Of a DNA stretch of 64,000 nucleotides, positions 36,277 through 48,800 are shown piece after piece. The notes below the pieces were generated by a model, which saw nothing but the letters and a program-made list of their open reading frames with translations, searched no databases and was not told the DNA's origin. The stretch spans positions 41,942,440-42,006,439 of the forward strand of contig OX485807.1 in the NCBI GenBank assembly GCA_950295325.1, given 5' to 3'. Within the stretch, counting starts at the first letter, position 1, and every line of letters begins with the position of its first letter. The position numbers and the translations under genes are program-made. The stretch comes from Polytrichum commune. Its lineage: Eukaryota > Streptophyta > Polytrichopsida > Polytrichales > Polytrichaceae.

Positions 36277-38822
36277 GAGGTTTGTTGAGAAAGGATTTCA
36301 TATAAGTACGCCTAAACACAACATGATAAGTGTTGAGCACAGTTTTCTATCATTAAAACTACAAATTTTACTTATTTCTTATCTGCAAGCTCGAGAGAAT
36401 TCTAACGGATCAAGTACCGTTTAGAAATTGTATGCAAGAGTTATAAGGGTTTGAAGTTTCAATTGTAGGTGACCTGAGACCAACACCTATATCATATGTT
36501 CAAGAGGTGTACATCTTCATAATCACCATGTTCCTATTGTACAAGATTTCTAAGTGTTGGGTTATAGGTCAAGTGTTCATTTTGGGTAGACTTACCTTAG
36601 GGGCACTTTACATTGGAGCTTGAGGGCCCATGACCATTGAAGTCTAAATCCTCTTGATGATGGGAAGTGGAACGACCGTCCCACTTCACTTAGAGCTTGA
36701 GGGCCTAAGAATGAATGAAAAATCTACATCAAATTCTACATGGAGCTTTCCATGCTATGAAATGATCATTGTCTACCTAATTTTGCACAAAATCACCTCT
36801 CATGGAGGTGGGTCTAACACAAAATCAAAGAAATCATAACACTTCAACTCTTACAACCCTTCATTTATCATAAAGCTTTATGTAGAAGAACCCACATGAA
36901 TAAGATGGTAAGATACTTTTGCAACTGACTTGATAGGTGTCACATGAGGATACCCCAAGATAGGTGGTGCTAGATGTTGACCCAACCTTTACCACCCTCC
37001 ACTTTTGATAAGAAGGGGGTTGAATTCACAAAAACTGGTCCTTAGTGTTAACAAGATTGCTTTATCATGAAGGTCTTAAGACTTTCACTTTACTTTTGAT
37101 CTTTGAATATGCAATTTAAAAGTCCTTTGGTAATAATGTGAGAGGTGTATACATTACGTTCATCAGTCTGTGTGATAGCTTCCGTCCATTTAATTAAAAT
37201 AGAAGCAAAGCGAGTCACATATAGGTGTTGGTTTAAGATAAGTGACCGAATTAGGCTTGCTTAACTTACAATGTTGTAGGTCAAAGGTGGATGCAAAAGT
37301 AGTTTCTAATATGCAAGTTTTGCTTAGGGTTGTGGTAAATGTTTTCGAATCATGTTATGAGCAATGGGGAGACTCTCAACGGATGTGATTGCAAATATTC
37401 CACACTATCTACATTTAGTTTGGAAATATCCCTTTACCACTTTGGTGATAAACTAAATGTATATTACTTTCATAGAGTAAAACAACATATTATGAGTATC
37501 TGGAATTTGTTATCAACATCCGAAATGAGGGTTCATTCACCCTCTGTACACATGTTTTTTATTTTTTTATTTTTCTATACCAGTCTGCTATAAGGATATT
37601 GCCTACCTGTCAATATGAGGGGTTTATATTTAATCTAATAGGACCCAAGAAGATACTGAAATTAATGAGGACCATAGATTGTGAAGAAGCTTAAGCTTAA
37701 GCTTAAACCTAATGTTGTTAATGTAACACAAATCAGCCAAAGGACATGTGAGGAAACAACGTGGGTGTAAATAATGCATAAGTAAAATGTGAAAATTATA
37801 CTTACATAATTGGTGGAAGTTAGCAATTGTTGTATGTAAAGAGTGAGTTACCCCCATTGGGCACATCAAGATTGTGAGGATCATATGGGAGGATAATCCT
37901 TTGTTATCCATAAGGGACACGGGTCACAACCCAATGTGTCCACTCTTGAAGTTCATTGATGTAGGAAATGCTCATCCCAAACATGAGCTTGACTAACATG
38001 AAACTTCTTGTTGAACTTGTGCTTACACTGTAAGCATGCGAGTCTCGGACATTCAACACGAGTCACTGAAAAATTTGCAAATCGATTTTTGTGCTAAATT
38101 TACATAATTTTTCTACTAATGCAAGGTGATTGTCTAGGACTCATATGTTGGTAGTCTTATGATGCTTTTCTATTTATATTGTATTGGGTACTTGAATTTA
38201 AAAGTGGTTGGCTAGTCAATCCCAATCATCTATACATTGGAAGTTGTTGTTGAATTTTCAAATCCTTTCCTCTAAACATGCAACATTTAAAGTAAAAAGC
38301 ACCAACTAGGCTCCTATGAAGGAACCAATTATCAACATCCGGCCACAATCTTTGACCAAGTACGATCTTAACTTCTAACACTTGCTATGTGGGGCCTTGT
38401 GCACTCCAATAAATTAGTTTAGTTTTTGTTATGGGACCCACATATTGAAGTGTTCAAACTTCACAAAAGCGAACATATATAGAGTGAAAAATGTTGTTCT
38501 CTTTTCACCTAACTAGGCCTCTACAAGCATCAATAACCGCACGCTTCAAGCATGGAGAATCAAGATACACAATGTGTGGTGATGCTGAATTAGGCTTCTT
38601 ATTAGAGACTGTAATTCCAATATACCCAAGTGCATATACTGAGAATCCCATGTGGTGTGTGAACCTCAATCATGCTGCTTCTTCTATCTATCTATCTATC
38701 TATATATATATATATTCTAGGCTAGTAATTTGAGAAGTATAGAGAGGTATAAAGAAGTTCGTTGTGTTGTGTTGTGTTGTAGAATTGAATCTTGAAGGTA
38801 ATTCTTGTAGCCTAGCTCACAA
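36277..38822. other. Gene-poor AT-rich region
   Basis: I see no gene, exon chain or clear element here. A TATC/TA microsatellite lies at about 38683-38714 and a TTGTG run at 38761-38779. Confidence 0.45.
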
Positions 38823-38919
38823 GGGGCGGATTTGGGTGAACCAACCCATGCACTTCGTTACTTGTTGGATGCCTAAACCCTTGCCTCCAAGGAACCAATG
38901 TACGGGTTGTTTCGCCCCA
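38823..38919. repeat. Short hairpin-ended repeat (copy 2 of 2)
   Basis: The segment starts GGGGCGGATTTGGGTGAACC and ends ACGGGTTGTTTCGCCCC, so both ends carry GGGGCG in inverted order. It matches 17104-17208 across its length. Confidence 0.6.
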
Positions 38920-38974
38920 GCCCAAGCGGTGCATCTCTCTATATGATTGTTAGAGTTGGAATCACTGTATGGGG

Positions 38975-39190
38975 GGAATTTTGGGCATAACCAGTCAAGA
39001 TCCTAGTGATCCTAGTGTTTCCAAGTCCAACCGGTTACATGTTGACATTTTTCGGTTGTTCTATAAATTCCTCTAAAATGATATGTATTTTTCCCTGAAG
39101 TCTTGAACTTCGACAAGTTAATTCTCAATCTCAACTAGCTCATTTGTAACTAGCGATCGGTTCTTCTTGTTCGTTGGCGAGAGTGTGTGA
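38975..39190. repeat. Dispersed repeat carrying the empty site of the CATAAC element
   Basis: The block CCTAGTGTTTCCAAGTCCAA, then CCGGTTACATGTTGA, CTTGAACTT and AACTAGC..., matches 61770-61796 joined to 61942-62130, but without the 145-bp CATAAC element found there. A fragment in the opposite orientation occurs near 17220-17275. Confidence 0.6.
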
Positions 39191-39550
39191 TAAAGTTATT
39201 GCATTCTAACACATTTTCATGCTTTCCCATGTAGGATGTGTACTAAGGTAGGTGAACCTATTTCAATTCATGATATATTATGAATTCACTTACTATGGGG
39301 TATTATGAACACATAGAATGTGATGTTGTATGGTTTTCAAAGACACAAATTAAGTGCAGACACATGTGTGCACATGTTGCATGTACATTTAAGGGTTGAT
39401 CACACTAGTCACTTTTGGCACCATCCGTCGGCATCTCCGGCTAGAATAGTATGAAAAGTGGTGGGCCAACATTTATTTCTCAACATAATCCCCAGGAATT
39501 TCATGGCTGGAACCCGACGAAAACGTTGGTGTGATGGGGGATCAACTTAA

Positions 39551-40082
39551 GGGCCGCTTTACACCTAGAGGCCGGGCCAATTCCCCTTGAGGCCAATTGC
39601 ATGAAATTTCAGCCCTTCTTGGGTTGGAGGCCGGCCTCAACTACACATTATAATAAGATTATAATGGGGGCCAATTTTCCCATATGTAAACTAGGGGCCA
39701 AGACACTAGGCCAATTCAATAAATCTAGCATAATCCAATTGATCTAGCATAGTCTAGCATAGAGCCGTTTAGATTTCCACATGATCCAATGGATATGGTT
39801 TGTTGAGAGAATCATATTTTTTTATTTTTTTATTTTTTTATTAAAATATGACATTGGCCCCGAGGCCAAGAATTGGCCCTCCATTTTGGGTGCACCCAAA
39901 TCAACGAGCTCGGACCGTGTCATGTCATGCATATTTTGATTATAAAATCCATACCACCAAATGGGGCCAACCTCTAGGTATAAAGGGGTTGGGACCGATT
40001 TCAGCCTTTTGACCAATCACAAGTGAGGATTTCAAGCCTCTTACACAACAAACTGGCCCGGCCTCTAGGTGTAAAGCGGCCC
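39551..40082. mobile_element. PIF/Harbinger-like foldback element, family H1, intact ends and TAA target duplication
   Basis: The left end is GGGCCGCTTTACACCTAGAG and the right end is its exact inverse, CTCTAGGTGTAAAGCGGCCC. TAA flanks both ends (39548-39550 and 40083-40085). The arms contain further inverted blocks, including a second copy of the CCTAGAGG-type motif near 39970. At 532 bp with no open frame it is a MITE. Related copies are at 16536-16998 and, inverted, at 62610-63121. Confidence 0.92.
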
Positions 40083-41070
40083 TAAGTCGGTGCTCATGTC
40101 CTACTTACAACGCTTTAGACATCTACTAATAAGTTACAGTGGTGGGCCGTTCATTCACCACTAAATCCAAGCAACTTACATAATAATTGGGAACTCGATG
40201 CGGTTGGAAACTCGATGTATTTGTCTGATAAGCTCATGAATTTATGCTTTGCAACCGCATTGTGGGGGAGCTCTTTGCTCTTGCCATTATGGCTAGTGGC
40301 CTTTGATTAGTTGCTATAGGATCTCAATTACTCAATTATGTGGGCATATGCATCCTTGATGTACCCCTTCAAGAACCATGACCTTACATTCTTTTATTCC
40401 AAACTCTTTTTCCTTTTCATTCCAATTGGAGCCTTGCGATCGGCTCCCGTCCACGGTCCACAAATTTCAAAGGTTGGTTTCAAAATTCTCCCTCTTTGCC
40501 TCTCCCGCTTGCAATGCTTCCTCTTGCTCAAAATGTTGTGTATGCATGTGATTCCATAGTAGTTTACATTAAAACATTGTTTGTCATCCTTTTGTTGCAT
40601 TTTTGATTTCTAGCTTTGTCCACAATGGTTGACATATACACCCCATAATGGTTTGTTAAGAACATGGGTTCAAAGAATCAGGGGCGCGATCCCTCACAGT
40701 TGAAGGATACTGAAGTGCCAATGTGTGAGATGTGTGAGCAATTGTTTGGTCTTAGGGTTGGGGAAAATGGGTTCAAATATGATCACAACCATGTGTGATT
40801 GGAAAATAGGAGGTGACGAATGAGCATATCAATGTGACCTTTGCGAAGGCCATCATGGCCCATGCGAATGATATTCCAATAGATGGGGCCAAGTATGCAA
40901 CGCAAACCATGAAGCTTCAACATGAATTGAGGACCACGAAGGCGGCATCATGAGAGAGGTGATGGGGTCTACTTGAAGGGGACAACTTTAGAGTGTGTGT
41001 ACGTGCATACTCTCGCACTCCCAAGGCCCCATCATCACTTAAGCGACGAGCTCAATTTGAAATATATTTA

Positions 41071-41474
41071 GGTAGGGGTGGCAATTTCCGTGCGGGTCCT
41101 AAAGTCGACCCCTATGTCGGAAGCACCTATCTAGGTGCTTTTACCTAGGTTTACAAAAGCACCTATCTATTTGTTTTTACCGATCACAGCGTTGCCAGCA
41201 TTTCATTGGTTGCCAGCGGTCAGTTTAATGCTGCCAGCGGTCGGTTTTAGAAATCCACCCTGTGGATATACCACGTACCCTATGTGCGAGTGTTGGTCAC
41301 TCTACAAGGTTTCCTTTAAAAATTTGTAGGAAATCATAAGCATGCTGGAAAATTTTGATTTTTTCATAGTTGCTCTTGCACCAGCTTTGCGGAGCGCTCA
41401 AAATTTATAAAAAAATAGTTTCAGCATCCCAACTAGGCACATCTGAAATTTGGACGGAAATTGCCACCCCTACC
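41071..41474. mobile_element. hAT-like TIR element
   Basis: The left end GGTAGGGGTGGCAATTTCCG is the inverse of the right end CGGAAATTGCCACCCCTACC. TAGGGGTGGCAA is a common terminus of plant hAT elements. I could not find the 8-bp target duplication expected for hAT. The interior holds CCAGCGGTC direct repeats and no transposase. Confidence 0.7.
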
Positions 41475-41929
41475 TTAGTGTCTTGAAGGGTGGCACCTCT
41501 TCCTTGACTCTTTCTTGTGAGTTTAGGAGAGAGAAAGACTCCCCTAGGGTTTCCACAAAGCTCTTTGGTAGATCAAGATCTAAAATGGTTTTCCCACCCC
41601 CTTGGTCTCAGTTTGAGGTTGATGTTTGCAAAGAGTTCCTTATGTCAAAGAGCGACGTACTTTTTCAATGTACGAGAAAGGTGTCCAAAAAGCCAAAAAT
41701 GGAGTAGTAAAAAACCACTGAGTGCACTCCCAATGCACGTCAACTTGTTAGTCTAGAATAATGAATGACAAAATGGATTAACATTTAAACTTGATGGGGA
41801 GTTGAACCCCAAACGTAGTTGGTTGAGTCATGTGCACTCAAATTACCTACAAGATCTAAACATTAGTGCCAATCACTTGTAAAATAATATGACATGAACA
41901 CCAAATTGGTCGCTAATGAATTCTCTTTA

Positions 41930-43945
41930 TATGAAGAGGATACATCAATGGAGGCCTCTTTCGAACTGGTATCATCCTCTGTCGAGTTGATGTCCTTGTC
42001 ACCAATGAGGTCTATAATAGTTTGTAGAATGGTATTTGACAATTCATAGATGGTAACACCACCCTTTTGCTTATAAAACTTCTGAACCCTAAGAAATTTG
42101 GAAAGAAGGATTAAATGAGAGTGAATGTAGCATGTCCTTTAACTCTCTCCAACACATTATGAAGTCCTCTTACAACCTGAGCGCTTGAGGTAAACACCCT
42201 TCATTATGTCATCACCTAGTCATACCCGTTGATCATAGGCATCCGTAGGCATGTCATCCCTATCATTTGTGTGTAGGTCTTGAACACGTTGAAGTACCTA
42301 GAAATTGTCACCTTTTGGGTTGTTAGGACTTGAATGCGCTCGTACACAAAAGTTATCACCAACTTTCAAATCCATAGCCAACACATCACCATCTTCTCCT
42401 ATACCCCATTCCTCATACTCCTCAAGGACTTCTTGGTCACTTTCCATATCAATTGATGCATATGGTAGCAACGTAACAAACTCTTATGTGTCCACATAGG
42501 CAAGGTTCATGCAAGTACTTGAGGTGAGACTTGTTCACACAAACATTCGCGCATGTGCAATTTTTTTTTGTTGGCATGCAAAATAGAGAGAATGAAACGT
42601 TTACCCCTTAACCTAGGTATTGTTTTGCAATCAAATGAATGCTCACGATTCACGTCGCCAACTTTGATTTCCCAAAAGTGTCTATGCACATTGCATTGTA
42701 GTTGGATAAGCAAAGGTTGCACCGGATCAGCAAGCCCCTTCTTCAAGAATTCCACAACTAAACATACACCTATGTTGGTTTGATTTGCTTCCTTCAATGA
42801 GTTTGTTTTAAACAAGCCCCCACCCCATCATGAGGCCCTTACCATGACCCATGCCCCAATAGTTCCACTGCATTATGCATCCGGGGGGGGGGGGGGGGGG
42901 GGCTAATCACATATTATAATGGATGGATATTTGGATACATAAAACTGACTTCCTGCCCCCTTAAATTGAGGAGAATAGTCGTCTAACCAGTCATAATGCA
43001 ACGTAGGAAATCAAATTATTTTCCTTCAAGTATCTCCAATGTAGCCGGAAACACTTTAGCACAAAGATTTTATCATGCATAGGGTCGTATGATATATAGA
43101 AGTGGTAGTCAGTAATCAATTTTGGACAATTCTTGGCTATGTGAACATAATCTGGGCTCATTCTATAACACATGTGAACCAATATTGTTAATTGTTGGTT
43201 AATCCAATGTTGTTCTTCAAATTTGTATTGTTGTTTAAATGTATAATTCTTTGCAAATTCCACAAGGGACAAGATGTGGCCTTTTTGTACACTCTCTTTA
43301 CAAAGCTTGAATTGCCTATCTTGCCAAGAGGCTAAAAATTGATGCCTAACAAATTCTTTAAACTTAGGTGTAGCAAAGTCCCAAAAATTCTTTGGACCTT
43401 GTATGTTTATGCTCTAGACGTACAATGTGTTAAGTTTCACTTTTCTTGATGAAACTAGCTTTGACCTTCTCAAACCTCCTTCATTTCAAGACTATATCAC
43501 TACTTGGGGAAGTCTCTAGAGGACATAAAGGGAGTTTTTTAAAGCCATTGTTTTTGCAAATACTTTTTGGGCATTTGAGTTGAAACCACTATGAGCTCAC
43601 CAATTTTTCACACAACATAAGAGACCATAAATTAGAAGACCTTTTAATTTCCTTTTTGAAATAAGCATGACATGTGAGAGGTATGGTAGAACTAGAGGGT
43701 ATGTTAGGGTCTATGCAAACAATACAATTGCTTTTACAACTTGACTCCTCACTTTTGTCATCATGTATAGAATGAGAACATGGGGTATTGGAAGTGTCCC
43801 TAATTTTTGACATTTGTTGGTGGTATTTGTAGCAAAAGTTGAAGACTTTTTGTTTTTGGACAAATGGAGGCTTCAAGTAGTAAAACAAGTGGAATCCAAC
43901 AACAACTTCTAGATTCCTTTCACAAAAATTGGTGTCTAGTTCCAA
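41930..43945 (-). pseudogene. Decayed transposon-encoded protein (DDE-like, WSDGC/QFK family)
   Basis: Read on the minus strand, the segments line up in order with a transposon protein family of plants and other eukaryotes that I recall by motifs, not by name. They are LFYYLKPPFVQKQKVFNF with a Cys-His pair (FCYKYHQQM); GPKNFWDFATPKFKEFVRHQ; LVEFAKNYTF; QHWINQQLTILVHMCYRM; DYHFYISYDPMHDKIFVLKC; then, after a frameshift near 42990, YDWLDDYSPQFKGAGSQF; GMGHGKG; VHRHFWEIKVGDVNREHSF; and a C-terminal VLAMDLKVGDNFCVRA. The family consensus near the frameshift reads roughly WSDGC..QFKGARPFYF. Stops, frameshifts and a 20-G run at 42883-42902 break the frame, so it cannot make a working protein. Nothing here helps or regulates the neighbouring kinase genes. 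Confidence 0.7.
42883..42902. repeat. Run of 20 G
   Basis: An uninterrupted poly-G tract inside the decayed transposon gene, between its QFK and GHGKG segments. It could also be a place where assembly length is unreliable. Confidence 0.95.
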
Positions 43946-45817
43946 TTACCAATACAACAACCCATACATTAGGTTTTTAAGCATTGGATATCAAAGGCTA
44001 GATGAATGAAACCTTAATAGCACAATAAAGGATAGTAAAACCCAAAGGACATCAACATGAAATGTTAAGAATGTTGAAGGATATGAAGATACCAAGGACC
44101 CCAAGAGCCAGGACATGTCATGATGATGAGGATCAACCCTAGCCAAAGGATTGGCCAAGTTTGAGAGGACCTCTAAGTCCTTGTGTTATAAACATGACTG
44201 GGGATATAGGAAATATACCTTGTAGGACATATCAAGGAAATAACCACATGATCAGTGGGGGATGTCCCACACACAATGAAATTAATTGATTTAAAGTTTG
44301 GAAGCTGAAAGGCTGATGGGACTGATAGGACACATGATATACACACCCTGAGATACTTGACAAGCATATGACTATGATCCTTGACATCTTTGGGAACATG
44401 ACGAGTCAACGAAGCAAGACCAACAAAGGAAAATGAACAAACCAAAAAAGAAATGTCATGCTCACAAGTCCAATGATACACGAAGCAATTGTGGGCAGGA
44501 GATGCACATTCTATGGCAAAATGTTAGACATATGCATGGACAAGATAAGAACATTGACAATTATGAGAAAGAAACACAATTTTTTTTATAAGCGTACATA
44601 TGAGGTTTTCAACATGTGTTGCGCATATTGTTTCCACATTGCATGGCTAGAAGGCATCATGACATGTTTGGAAGTTGGGGAGACACGTATCTCCTTTGCC
44701 CATCAAGTTATAACCACTTGCTTTGTAATTCATCTATGTGTGATTCATAGATGCGAGTCAATTTTCTGGTGTTGAAGTTAATCAAAATTGCAACCATGGT
44801 ACCCACTAGTGCAAATTACATAGAAATAATTTTTTGTTTTTTCGTGTCTTGACATGTCCTACAAAATGTTGATGCTTTCATAACAAAGTCCTATGCAAGG
44901 GGAGACATTTGACTGTCCAAATAAGATACCATAGGAATAATCAAGAAGTCATGTATGTAGAATGGCATGATACAATGGGTCCATCCTTTGTCCTTGAATT
45001 GTGGGTCCCTGTAGCTAAATCTCAAGAACTACTACAAGGATGAGCATATGATACACATGACTAAGTGCATGTAAATGTACATGTCAGACATCATGATTTA
45101 AATGGAATATAACTGGTCTAGAGTTAGAGGATACCTGAGAGGTTTTGAAATTTCTATGCTTTCAAGGGTCGAGGATCGACTACTTTGCCAACAAATTTGC
45201 TTGACCTTTGGATTCATCGTACATTCATGAAGTCCTAGGAAACATCCATTACCAAGCAAAAACGACGAAACTCGTTGCCTTGGTGATGGACAAAAATCAA
45301 GTCTTCTTGAAAAAAGTGGGGAGATCATGGGTGCAAAAAGCAGGAATGGTGGTGGAAACTTAGGAGGTGGCGGCCATGGCATGGGCAGAGGCACATGGGG
45401 GGGCAAGGACATGGGACATACATGCATATAACAAGTATGCATGGACATGGGCATGTCTTTAAGGGTTGGGTTGGCCTAGGATAATAGTTCATATGCAGAG
45501 GTGCAATTGGGTAGAATGATTTGGGTCCAAACTAGTAGACTGCAAGCACGCTAGAATTGATCAGTTGTTCAGGAATGATGTAGGGAAACCTACAGTTCAA
45601 CCTCTCCAAGAAAAATAGGCGTGAGATAGAAATATGACGAGAATGAGAGGAGCTTCACTTTTGGGCATAGACTGAGCTTGATTGGTAACACGAGGAATAG
45701 GTGATGATAAACTTCACGAGCTGGAGATGCGACTCCCATTGTCATAGTTCACTATTGAAGAATTGGCTTGTTCAGGGCATACGATCCACCACCTCTATCG
45801 AGGCTCGCCACAACTCA
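43946..45817. other. Region between the transposon remnant and kinase B
   Basis: No gene is recognised. The N-terminal part of the transposon gene may lie here but is too decayed for me to trace. The right end should hold the kinase B 3' untranslated region. Confidence 0.4.
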
Positions 45818-48800
45818 TCACAATGTGTAACTGGAGCTACCATTGCTATATTCGGTGCTGACAGACGCTCTTGGATTCTGATGGTTCTCGAGCATTTTGA
45901 CAACTTGGATCATGTTTGGTCGATGTGACGGCACATGGCTCGTGCAATACAGTGCAGTGTCCACGAACACCGCCATTTCTTCGTCTTGACAGGAATTCAC
46001 TAGAACTTCATCCACAACCTCATCAAGTTTATTTTCCTCTGTCCTGCTGCGAACCTACATCACAATAGCAACATGTCGGTGCGTAAATTACTGTCTACAC
46101 ATCCATTTAGAAATCAAAATCATTCTCAGAGGCCGGCCAGATTGCATTCACTGATCGGCAGCCGTGCAGTAAGTCTAACAGGAGTGCGAATGCCATCGTT
46201 AGGGTTTCTTCATTGTTCAATAGCGACATCAACTGAGGCAGATATGCCTCCGGCTCTGCTGAGGTAATTTATGCTCTTTCTTACCCATTGGGGAAGACTC
46301 ATTCCGCTCTCTTGAAAGAAGTCGTCACATGGGCGCCTCCCTGTAACAAGCTCCAAGATCATCACGCCGAAGCTGTAGATATCTCCTCTATCGGTCGCAA
46401 GGCCCGTGTCAACATACTCTGTAGTCTCACATTAAACACACATCCAACAATTCATCATCAGGGGTCTGCAACTTCTGAACACGTTATAGTTTTCATGGTC
46501 TGCAACGTGCGCAATATCGATTGATACGAAAGAGTACAGGTAGTACCCGGAGCTACATAGCCGAGAGTTCCTGCAACCATTGTGGTGACATGCGTCTGGT
46601 CGTGGTTCATTAGCTTCGCAAGACCGAAATCGGCAATCCGAGGCTCCCATTCTTCGTCCAACAGAATATTGCTCGCTTTAATATCTCGATGAATGATCCG
46701 GGGAACACAATCGTGGTGTAGATACGCGAGGCCTCGGGCAGTTCCAATGCAGATTTTCACTCGTGTTTCCCAATCCAGAGGCTGTAGGCCTGCTTCTTTA
46801 TGCTCTGTATACATGCAGGTTGATTGCAATTCGTCAACCTTCATCGATGAAATGCAAAATATTGAGCGTCAGGAATTTTAGGGTAAGAGGTTTGAACTTA
46901 GGGGAATCAGGGCACACCATGCAACCATGTGTCCAAACTTCCGTTTCTCATCAAGTCGTAGACGAGAATGTTGATGTGAGGCGCACTGTAATAACCACGA
47001 AGGGCGACCAGATTTTTGTGCTTCAGATCAGCCAGAGTCTCTAGCTCTCGTTCGAAACCACGCTCCCGTTCCAGTCCTCCCCTGGCAAGTTTCTTCACTG
47101 CAAATTCAGACTGATTATCCAGCGTTAGCTTGTACACAGTACCGTAACCACCACTGCCGATAATATCCTGAGGAGTTAATTTCTCAATCTTGTCCATCAC
47201 AGATTTTGTGGACGGGGTTGATTTTCCTGAAAGTTGAAACATTACCATCTTTCCACCTGCATTTAAGACCACACTAGTTTCAGTACTGCACGCAGGGATG
47301 CTTCGCAGAATTGGTTCTCAATATACAGTCACCGCATCAAGATTTTGGCTGCAGTTTTTCACTTCTTTTTCAGCAGACAATGGAACCACATGTAGAACAT
47401 AGGGTAGAACTAGTGGTGGAGTCTGCAATCAGAATGAGATCTTGAACCTTGGAATCACTTAAGTACGAGAGCTTGTACCAGATAGTTTGATTTCACATAC
47501 GTTGTTCAGCCTGTATCGTCGCCAGTACCAGAGACCGCCTAGAAATATCTTGGACAACAAAATTGCACCGAAGCAGATAATGACGATGACAGCTACGCTT
47601 AGCTTCTTGTTCCCTACAAAGTGCATACCGCTATCTCCATTCCTTGAAACCCCTGCAACATGCCTTTTGTCATTAGACATCGAAACAGATGAGCATCTAG
47701 AGACACTCGAATGACTGAACTACGGCCTTGTAGAAGCCCTGTATTGAAGATTGACCTTTCAAATAAAACACTGGGCACTGGAACTAAACAGGGACGTTTA
47801 GGGTTAGGAAGATCGAGAGGACACCTCAAGATACACGAAATTGGACAAGCCTGCGCATTCTACTGAGAGCATAACTTACCGACAGTAAGGGGGGGAGCAG
47901 CAGCCGGATTGGAGTATACGTCTACCATTAGCAGTGATCTGACTGTGTTACAAGCCTGCGGGATCGGGTAGCCGCAAAGATCGACGTTGCCTTCAAAGCT
48001 GCAGCGTGCATTCCAAGTTTAATGGTGAGAAGATGTCTTTACGATATTACATATACCATGCGGATACTCAATAAATTCAGCTGGGCAAAGAAAGTTGGAC
48101 GACGTCGATATGCAGTTACTACTTTGTATTTCTAGTCAAGATGATAGGACAAGGTCGGGTAAGGGTGCTTACGAGGATTGAGGGAAGGACGCCAGCACTC
48201 CCCGTTGAGGCACAAGTCCTTGAAGATGATTGATTGAAACATTACTGTACGAAGCACCATAGCCAACATTCTAAGAAACGAGTGAAACTTACGACAGCAT
48301 GTCATCGTAAGGAGAAAGAAAAGAACGAATCAAATCTCGACAAGTTTTCCAGTCAGCAGTTATGTTGATGCACACTAGTACCCGCGATCTATGCTGACAA
48401 TATAGGTGTTCAAAATCTGGCGATGGAGGCTCAATCTTGTAACTACGTGAAGCTACTCTTTTGGCATCCTTTCAACATACGCTTATGCAGCTGCGTGAAC
48501 GACGATTCCCGTCTCTACGTTTACAAAGAACAACACTCCTTGAGGCGTTGATAGAAAGCAGACGTACAGTTTGGAGAGCCGTGTAAGTTGGTTCAAGCTT
48601 TCTGGAATGTCACCTCTCAAATGATTGTTGGATAGGTCTCTGCGTGCGCAAGCGTTGGTAGGTCAGTAATCAAATTATACGTACAAGTAGAAGAATAGAA
48701 TCATCCAGCAAACGAGTCACACAGAAATTGCCTGGTTGTAATTAGTCCTCCCAACTTACAACTCTTCGAGGTGTTGGAGGTGGCCTAGATCTGCTGGAAT

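Noticed and set aside
40680-40950. Plus-strand text that translates to a Cys-containing piece (EVPMCEMCEQLFGLR), suggestive of a BED-type zinc finger of a hAT transposase
   Set aside because: The frame breaks quickly, the histidine spacing does not fit, and no transposase core follows.
45098-45454. 118-codon Pro/Met-rich minus-strand frame
   Set aside because: Biased low-complexity composition and no motif; could be a trace of the transposon gene's N-terminus but cannot be shown.
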